Source: Serratia symbiotica (GTDB taxonomy: Bacteria; Pseudomonadota; Gammaproteobacteria; Enterobacterales; Enterobacteriaceae). Taken from it: DNA of 64,000 bases. Shown here piece by piece: positions 57,357 through 64,000 of the stretch (its first letter is position 1; every line of letters starts with the position of its first letter). Below the pieces are notes generated by a model. It saw nothing but the letters and a program-made list of their open reading frames with translations, was not told the DNA's origin and made no database searches. The stretch spans positions 806,001 to 870,000 of the forward strand of contig FUHL01000001.1 in the NCBI GenBank assembly GCA_900155695.1, in the 5' to 3' direction. A program made the translations under genes and the position numbers.

Positions 57357-58423
57357 TATACTATTGTATAATTTGCAAAATTATGGCTACTTCAAGCAAA
57401 TATATATCATTCATGTTGACACATGTTGAAAGTTTTTGGAGTTCTGATTCCATGTGATATAGTATATTATAGTATTATGTATTGTATTTTTAAGATATAT
57501 TTATTAAATATCTTTGAGGCTATTATTTTGTAAGCTAATTAACAGTCAGGTTAAGTATAGCCTTAGCTAGTGAAATTCATGATTTATTCGCATCATGCGC
57601 ATCAATCAGAGATTATCTATCTTATACATGTAGTATAACTTAATTTAATTAAGTAGATGGTGTTCGATTCTTTGCTATGCGTAAAATAGAGGTTTTTTTC
57701 AAAACATTAAATGCAATACAACGTCATTATTCAGTTATAAATATGAGTTATTTTGCAATGCATAGTAGGAAAAAACATGCTGATGAATTAAGGCTATACG
57801 AATCCTATAATAGCCCATACTTAAGGAGGTAATATGACCTATAATCAAGGGTGTGCAAAACGTTGAACACAAACTTAATCTACCGCGCATGGTACATGTT
57901 ATTACAAAACGCAGTAAGTATACTTCTGCAAGACAATTCTATAAATTAATTTTTAATCACCAAACTTGCCTTTTTAAAAGGCACCTTAATTCTAATAGAT
58001 AGAACACTATAAAAACAATGATAAATTTAAAAAACATTAGATTTTTAAAAAATTATTCAATAAATTGAAATATCAAACTTTATTGTCTCTATATCTCAAT
58101 ACATCATAAAAAAGAGAAATTAATAAGTGCATTATTAGTATGCTATAATTTGCGCAAAGTAACATTACAGTTATTAGACTAATGAGTTCATCATTTATAA
58201 AAAGCGATCAAAAAATTGATAGATGGTGGTAGATAATCGTAAAATTATACTATAATCGTTAAATTAAATTGCAGCGTTGCTAAAAATATAATCTAATAAT
58301 ATCATATTAGTAATAACAAATAACTTTATTTGTCATAGCTTAAAACCACTAATGCAAAAGTAAATTTATCCAGTAAAAAGATACTATATAAATGTTAGCA
58401 AAATTCGCAAATTACTGTATCAG
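57357..58423. other. Gap where sbp and cdh are expected
   Basis: In E. coli sbp and cdh lie between pfkA and tpiA. Here about 1.1 kb remains with no full frame. It contains a perfect ribosome binding site leading to a 10-codon frame (57822-57866), followed by an open segment near 57901-57948 that faintly resembles an HPr-type sequence. Confidence 0.5.
57822..57866 (+). pseudogene. Gene-start relic with consensus ribosome site
   Basis: The full consensus taaggaggt (57822-57830) stands 3 nt before ATG (57834), followed by MTYNQGCAKR and a TGA. This is the strongest ribosome site seen in the window, on a 10-codon frame. Either it is a decayed gene start or a real very short leader peptide. Confidence 0.35.
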
Positions 58424-58457
58424 TCTACTTCCCAATCCCAATACTTATTGGAGTAGA
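58424..58457 (-). terminator. Bulged hairpin downstream of tpiA
   Basis: Stem tctact-(tc)-ccaat pairs with attgg-agtaga: 11 bp with a 2-nt bulge and a 10-nt loop, ending about 10 nt after the tpiA stop. It is a plausible terminator. Confidence 0.4.
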
Positions 58458-58467
58458 TAGCGTATCA

Positions 58468-59238
58468 TTAGATCACCTTTTTAGCTTTAGCGGCGGCTGT
58501 AACAATGGCAGAAAAAAGATCGGCTTTTAATGATGCACTACCAACTAACGCACCATCGATATCTGGTTGAGCAAACAATGCTGCGGCATTTTTATCGTTG
58601 ACAGAACCTCCATATTGAATAATGAGTTTAGAAGTGATGTTCGCATCGTACTGAGCAATGTAATCACGTATAAATTTATGTACTGATTGAGCTTGCAATG
58701 GCGTGGCAGATTTTCCAGTCCCTATAGCCCATAAAGGCTCATAAGCAATAACAGAATTTTTTATAGCTATCGTGCCTAAGGTGTTTAATATAGCGTCAAG
58801 CTGACGCGCGCAAACTTCTTTTGTTTTACCATCTTCATTTTCTCTTTTAGTTTCACCGATGCACAGCACTGGAATCAAGCCTACCGATTGCACCACAGAA
58901 AATTTCTTAGCGATAGCCTCATCGTTTTCCTTGTGATAGATACGACGATCAGAATGCCCAATTATAATATACTTGGCACCAATGTCTTTTAGCATATCAG
59001 CAGAAATATCTCCGGTGAAAGCACCAGATAATTTTATGTCTACATTTTGTGCTCCCAAAGCGATTTCGCTTCCAGTTAGGGCGCGTCTTGCTTGATCTAG
59101 ATACATCACTGGTGGAGCAATGGCAACGCTACAACCTTCAACCATTTTCAATGCATTTCGTAGACTCGTAGTTATTTCCTTGAGCATATGAGTGCTACCG
59201 TTTAGCTTCCAATTTCCTATCACTAATGGACGACGCAT
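58468..59238 (-). CDS. tpiA: Triosephosphate isomerase
   Basis: TpiA interconverts dihydroxyacetone-P and glyceraldehyde-3-P, linking PfkA products to GapA. The product has 256 residues (E. coli 255). The catalytic lysine 11 (GNWKLNGS), histidine 95 (IIGHS) and glutamate 167 ([14 protein letters not shown]) are present, along with the phosphate loop YGGSV. One unusual change is that the near-invariant glutamate after GHS is aspartate (GHSDRR, codon GAT at 58948-58950). A gaggt ribosome site precedes the ATG. It is convergent with pfkA. Confidence 0.98.
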   Translation of the reverse strand: MRRPLVIGNWKLNGSTHMLKEITTSLRNALKMVEGCSVAIAPPVMYLDQARRALTGSEIALGAQNVDIKLSGAFTGDISADMLKDIGAKYIIIGHSDRRIYHKENDEAIAKKFSVVQSVGLIPVLCIGETKRENEDGKTKEVCARQLDAILNTLGTIAIKNSVIAYEPLWAIGTGKSATPLQAQSVHKFIRDYIAQYDANITSKLIIQYGGSVNDKNAAALFAQPDIDGALVGSASLKADLFSAIVTAAAKAKKVI

Positions 59239-59478
59239 TGACTACCTCACAATAAGATAATTAAAATAAAAATACTAAATATGAAAATGATAGTTAACCT
59301 TTCTGTCATTATAATTTCTATTATTAGAATTTGTTTACACAAATAAGTTTGCTTTTCTTTAATTTATAATATTAACCTATATATCCATGATTAAATTCAT
59401 GTCTTTCACCATAAAAGTTGAGCCATAGAATCTATTCTCAATTAAAATTGAGAGAATCTCCTTGTTACCCCTATCATA

Positions 59479-59514
59479 AATGAACTAATAACCTATAATG
59501 AACTAATAACCTAT
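59479..59514. repeat. Two-copy tandem duplication, 18-bp unit
   Basis: The unit aatgaactaataacctat occurs twice head to tail (59479-59496, 59497-59514) without mismatch. Confidence 0.9.
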
Positions 59515-61071
59515 TTTATTTATATCTACTATGGCATCAAAGATACTTGATGGTGGTATATCATTAGCACAATGTAACCAATAACAATATTTTTACCACA
59601 TAATTCTCATTCATTAATGATGGCAAATGCATTTTTACAATTATGTTGATATCACTATCACACCTAAATCTTATTTGATATTTTCTAATCATACCACAAA
59701 AAATTGATGTATCCTTAGTTTATAAGATATTCCAATAATCTACTATAGAATATAAAATTGCACTGCATAAAAAATAAATTTCTACATGAATCATTAAAAA
59801 TTAATCATTACAAATGGAATTATATATACAATTGCAGTCCATACAGTGCCTATCTACGTTAAAAACTAAATAAATTATTAAAATTCTGTAGCTTTGAATA
59901 TTATACTATTGAAGTATGTATATTATTACCATGAATATACGTACTATTTTTAATAATGTAAATTTATCATAAAAAGTATTTAGTGTTTTTATTATCCACA
60001 AATTATTCTAATATTTCATATTCATATGCAATAATATTAATATAATAAATAATAAAACACAACATATACGATATATTGAAATTTTAAAGTATAAATTTTT
60101 AATACATATTATTATCGCTAACTATGTGATATTTTATAGTATGCATTTATAAACATTACATTTTAATCACAAAACACTTAATGAAAAATTAATATTTTCA
60201 TTTTTTATAGATTTTACCTGTATACTATTGAATACCAAGAATATGAAGTCTTCCTTCATTAGTATATGATTCTACTTTTAAGTAGAGACAATATTCTAAG
60301 TAAAGAAAAATTATATTTTTTTTGCGCAATACAAAATAAAGTTATTATCTTAATTAAAGAAATAAATTGTACTTCTTATCTATAAATTTTTGTCGAATGC
60401 TAAAGCATAAAACTTTTAATTTTTTTTAAACGTTAATAAATGAACGTTTACTGACAATAATCATCATGTAACTAAAATAACTAGTTTTATCGCTTGTTTA
60501 AAAGATGGACTAATAAATTATTATTAATATTTAATTATTTTGATTTGAATATACTTGAATATATTAATAAAACAATTTTTTCATGACATACTAATAATAG
60601 TAATATGAAATACGTTACATCAAGAAATGTATATAAATAATACAAAATATTGTGATGTTAAAAAACTCATACCAACTACTTGTACTTTAATTAACATATA
60701 TCATATAGAGAAGATACAACATAATAAAAATTAATGCAATAAAGTTAAAATTACAAATAACTCTTTTTAAGCTTTACTTTCTAATTTTTGGAAAATTATA
60801 AAACATTTTTTAATCATACAATTGCTTATTATTATAAGAATAAATAACTCAAAGTTATTATTTTGACGCATTTGAACTCTATCATTGAAATTTAAATAAA
60901 ACGTCAGATTTAATAGTAACAAAAGCGTCATAAGTTATTTAACGAAGCTCGACACTTATTAATAAATACACTAGAACTTACTTTATTCTATAATAGATAT
61001 TATATACATAATAATAGATATAAAGCAAGGCTAAGAGTTAATATATAAAAGTATTAAAGTTCATAAAGCAG

Positions 61072-61103
61072 GGCAAATACCAGATAAGGCAAATACCAGA
61101 TAA
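61072..61103. repeat. Two-copy tandem duplication, 16-bp unit
   Basis: The unit ggcaaataccagataa occurs twice head to tail (61072-61087, 61088-61103) without mismatch. Confidence 0.9.
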
Positions 61104-61164
61104 ATAGTATTCCCGCAAAAGATATTTTGCTAAAAATTTAGACATTAGAGACAATGTGATATTG

Positions 61165-61201
61165 CATCTACTTACTCTATATGTTAGTAGATGATTTTTT
61201 T
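61165..61201 (+). terminator. Intrinsic-terminator-like hairpin without a gene
   Basis: An 8-bp perfect stem (catctact / agtagatg, extendable past one mismatch) with a 13-nt loop is followed at once by a run of seven Ts. It has the shape of an intrinsic terminator on the plus strand, yet no gene precedes it. Confidence 0.5.
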
Positions 61202-61439
61202 AGTAACTTCACCTTCTGTCACCTTAAGATAAAAACTTTTGTGTAATTTGCGAAGGAAGCCACTTATGTAAAACAATAATATAATATTTTATTGACTATA
61301 TTTGTTTATTTAGATTAACTGAACTAAATATTTTTAGTTAGTTATGTTTTGCTTTTTCAAGATTGTATCATTAGTAATTAATTAGATATTAGATAAATTA
61401 TCCTAACCCATACACAAAAATATCTAAAAATATAGATAA

Positions 61440-61460
61440 TAGTAGGATAATATCCTACTA
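61440..61460. other. Perfect 21-nt palindrome upstream of ndk
   Basis: The sequence tagtaggata-a-tatcctacta is a 10-bp inverted repeat around a single base, about 120 bp before ndk. It could be an operator or a relic hairpin; the one-base loop argues against an RNA hairpin. Confidence 0.4.
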
Positions 61461-61578
61461 ATTTAAAGTATTATTTCATTTGAATAAAATTTAAAATCAT
61501 ATAGATAATTTACGCTGATAGAGTAGAACTAGCTGTATTAATTACATTCATGTTAGTATAAAATAAAAGAGTATATAT

Positions 61579-62028
61579 ATGGCTATAGAACGTACCTGTT
61601 CCATCATTAAACCCAATTCTGTTTTGAATAACAATATCGGTAATATCTATGTTCGTTTCGAGCAATCTGGATTTAAAATTATTGCATCAAAAATGTTACA
61701 TATGACCAAAGAGCAAGCAGAAGGCTTCTACATCGAACACAAAGGTTGTCAATTTTTTAATGGTTTAATTAATTTTATGACTTCTGGCCCAGTTCTAGTA
61801 CAGGTTCTAGAAGCGGAAAATGCTATCCAACGTAATCGTGATATTATGGGAGCAACTAATCCTGAAAAAGCACTAGCTGGCACCCTTCGTGCCGATTATG
61901 CAGATAGTATTACAGCTAATGCTCTTCACGGCTCTAATAACGCACAATCTGCACAACGTGAAATTATTTATTTTTTTACTGAAGACGAAATATTTTCAAG
62001 ATCAGACAATTATCTTGTTAATGTATAA
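61579..62028 (+). CDS. ndk: Nucleoside diphosphate kinase
   Basis: Ndk transfers the gamma phosphate between NTPs and NDPs through a phosphohistidine, supplying non-adenine (d)NTPs. The product has 149 residues (E. coli 143). The catalytic H117 in NALHGSN, lysine 11 (IIKPNSV) and the [20 protein letters not shown] block are intact. The C-terminus is about six residues longer, ending DNYLVNV. The ribosome site is weak. It is monocistronic, with a palindrome 120 bp upstream. Confidence 0.98.
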   Translation: MAIERTCSIIKPNSVLNNNIGNIYVRFEQSGFKIIASKMLHMTKEQAEGFYIEHKGCQFFNGLINFMTSGPVLVQVLEAENAIQRNRDIMGATNPEKALAGTLRADYADSITANALHGSNNAQSAQREIIYFFTEDEIFSRSDNYLVNV

Positions 62029-63630
62029 TGTTCTACTAAATTTTTTATGATTTAACCTAATTATAACAAGTTTATTGGAACATTTATGTAGTTTAACGAA
62101 TTTATTCTACAGGTAGAAGATCTCCTCAAGTGATATATCAAACTATATTTTATATATCTAACTATATTTATTTTTAATTTATTACCTGTAATTATAATAA
62201 TTTTATTAAAATACTTTACATTATTATTGTGTTCAAAAACGATGTATGCTGCTAGTCATCATATAATTAAAGATATTGTAATATTATCATTCTCTTTTAA
62301 CATGGTGATATATATGCTGACCTGTATAGCCCTATATCAGCCTAGACCAAAAATATAGAGCTGATACTCTAATTTATCTTTGATCTTGTACCAACATTTT
62401 TTACAAACTTCTCTATTGTGTTATTAAAAACTATTATTAAGAAGGCTGTGTTGCCAGCTTTATTAACTTAGTTGCATAATACAGTGAGGATGCAAAACTA
62501 GAATCCACAGATATCTTCTTCATGGCGTATCCATTGCACTTAAATGACAGCAATCAAAATAGTTATGTACTAAGCTAATTTATAAAATATTACATCATCC
62601 ATAAAATGGATCCTATCTCCTGTATTAATATCATTAGGTCATTCGGATGGAGAAGGTAGTAGATTCTTATAATTATTCCGTCTAAACTTAAGCATTATTT
62701 TACTGAATTAACTATTTGTCCTTTTTTAGCATGGACCTCTTTTGACTCTTTAAATAATAATATCAGAGCATGATCTATTTATTTTTAGGAGATGAGATAT
62801 AGATTGCAACATCTATGAATGATTAAACGAGCAATATTTTATTATAATCAGATATTTTTAGATAAGCATATCTGCAATCTAATATTTTGATCCTTTATTC
62901 TAGTGATCTTTATTAAGATACAGCGGACATAGCGTAGCTGAATAGAAAGCTCTATATCTTTAAAATTATATTTTATACAACTAAGAATATGACTATAATC
63001 AACAACCACTTAGGCATACAGTATATAATTGGTAATAGTATATTATACTATGCAACTAAAGTCCTACCATAATACTATCACTTAGAGACTAAAGTTAACG
63101 TATATTAAGGTTAATAAATAATAATATATGGGTAATTTTTATATAGGTCATTCTGTGATACATAAATTTACAGTCATGCTATATTTTAAGTGAAATAATC
63201 TCACTACATCTACAGTTTAATATTAAATAAAATAGTCGCCTAAATAAGTTTATAAATTACACGCATATATAATTTATAAAGTTAATTTCATATAATTTTC
63301 TCTATTAAAGAGATATATAGAATTGCGTATTTACGGGCAAAATAGTATATCAATAAAATGTTAAGTGACAATATAAAAAAAAATTAAATAATATTTACTA
63401 TAGATAATTATTGATCGGTGATTACATTATATTCAAACTTATTTAGTAAATAGCTTAATATTTCAATGATTTCATCTATGTATCTTATTGCTATATATTT
63501 TGTATAGCAAATAAAGCATTTCTAAAAAATTATTTAAAAATCCGTGTATAAATAATGCTACATAATATGAAATGATTAGAAATAACTAAGTATGTAATAT
63601 TTATTACGTGAATAGGTTATGTCCTAGCAA
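62029..63630. other. 1.6-kb non-coding stretch ndk-folA
   Basis: No gene is supported. A minus-strand open segment (62437-62553) containing MKKISVDSSFASSLYYATKL looks coding-like but lacks a ribosome site and a recognisable family; it is probably a relic. A 7-bp stem (tatcagc/gctgata) lies near 62335-62366. Confidence 0.5.
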
Positions 63631-64000
63631 TTAGTTGCGTTCTAAGATCTCAAAGCAATAGCTATAAATATTTAATGCATCCGCATTGTGACATTCGCTA
63701 AATGAGGTTTTCCATTCATATGAATTAAATTCTGGAAAATACGTATCGCCATTAATGTTAACACCAATATGGGTTAGATACATACAGTCAGCATGTGTAA
63801 TAAACTGCCGATAAATACATCCACCTCCCATAACGATTACTTCTTCTACATCCCCAGCAATCTCCAATGCATCATCTAATGAATTAACCCAAGTGACACC
63901 AGCTTCGTTACCAAAACGGCTACTTAATACAATATTATGTCGATTTGGTAACGGCGCTCTCATAGATTTAAAAGTTTTTCTCCCCATAATCACTGGTTTA
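63631..64000 (-). CDS. folA: Dihydrofolate reductase (partial)
   Basis: FolA reduces dihydrofolate to tetrahydrofolate with NADPH, completing the thymidylate cycle with GlyA. Only the C-terminal part is in the window: reading continues to the right edge (KPVIMGRKTF...), so about 38 N-terminal residues lie outside. Visible family segments are KPVIMGRKTFKSM, NIVLSSR, VIVMGGGCIYRQF (NADPH-binding glycines), YLTHIG and the terminal YCFEILERN, the same length to the C-terminus as E. coli. A GTG at 63993 is internal and not the start. Confidence 0.96.
   Translation of the reverse strand, partial: KPVIMGRKTFKSMRAPLPNRHNIVLSSRFGNEAGVTWVNSLDDALEIAGDVEEVIVMGGGCIYRQFITHADCMYLTHIGVNINGDTYFPEFNSYEWKTSFSECHNADALNIYSYCFEILERN

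Larger units (their letters stand above)
59239..61578. other. 2.3-kb non-coding stretch tpiA-ndk
   Basis: No gene is visible. It holds two perfect tandem duplications (59479-59514, 61072-61103), a small gcaaaa/ttttgc hairpin (61115-61130), a terminator-like hairpin with a run of seven Ts (61165-61201) and a 21-nt palindrome (61440-61460). The cluster from about 61070 to 61202 could be the end of a small RNA. Confidence 0.5.

Overview
The window reads as a strongly degraded enterobacterial genome, most likely an insect-restricted symbiont. Every recognisable gene is a close counterpart of an Escherichia coli/Serratia gene, usually of the same or nearly the same length, but the genes are islands in very AT-rich DNA. 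By my count the recognised coding sequence adds up to about 27.5 kb, roughly 43% of the window. The rest is mostly non-coding DNA with no complete genes. I see no insertion sequences, prophage, CRISPR, restriction or secretion genes. This combination resembles genome-eroding aphid co-symbionts such as low-density Serratia symbiotica, but the species cannot be fixed from the sequence alone.

Layout. 1-3.5 kb: glyA (+) and trkH (-). 6.1-13.6 kb (-): gshB, ruvX/yqgF, yggT, yggU, hemW, in E. coli order with yqgE, yggR, yggS and rdgB missing and long gaps in their places. 15.5-19 kb (-): fldA, tRNA-Asn, nadC. 21.8-25 kb (+): erpA and degP. 27.5 kb: tRNA-Pro (+). 28.4-36.1 kb (-): lpxH, lpp, then the complete sufABCDSE operon, again in E. 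coli order with ldtE lost. 36.8-40.4 kb (+): ffh, rpsP, rimM, trmD, rplS. 42.3-44.4 kb (+): deoB, deoD. 47-48 kb (-): pgsA with tRNA-Gly, tRNA-Cys and tRNA-Leu. 50.6-53.2 kb (+): lolB, ispE, prs. 54-59.2 kb: gapA (-), pfkA (+), tpiA (-). 61.6 kb: ndk (+). 63.6 kb to the end: partial folA (-).

Functionally this is a minimal household set: iron-sulfur assembly by SUF with two A-type carriers (SufA, ErpA) and flavodoxin; glutathione and NAD synthesis; lower and upper glycolysis; nucleotide and phosphoribosyl supply (prs, deoB, deoD, ndk, folA, glyA); the isoprenoid kinase IspE; outer-membrane upkeep (Lpp, LolB, LpxH, DegP); and signal-recognition and ribosome genes. Retention of Lpp, LolB and LpxH implies a real Gram-negative outer membrane.

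The non-coding DNA is the more unusual part. It holds at least five two-copy tandem duplications of 16-19 bp, several perfect hairpins of 11-20 bp (one with a 20-bp arm), a few dispersed near-repeats, and short coding-like or ribosome-site-bearing scraps that look like gene relics. I did not find a convincing undescribed multigene system.
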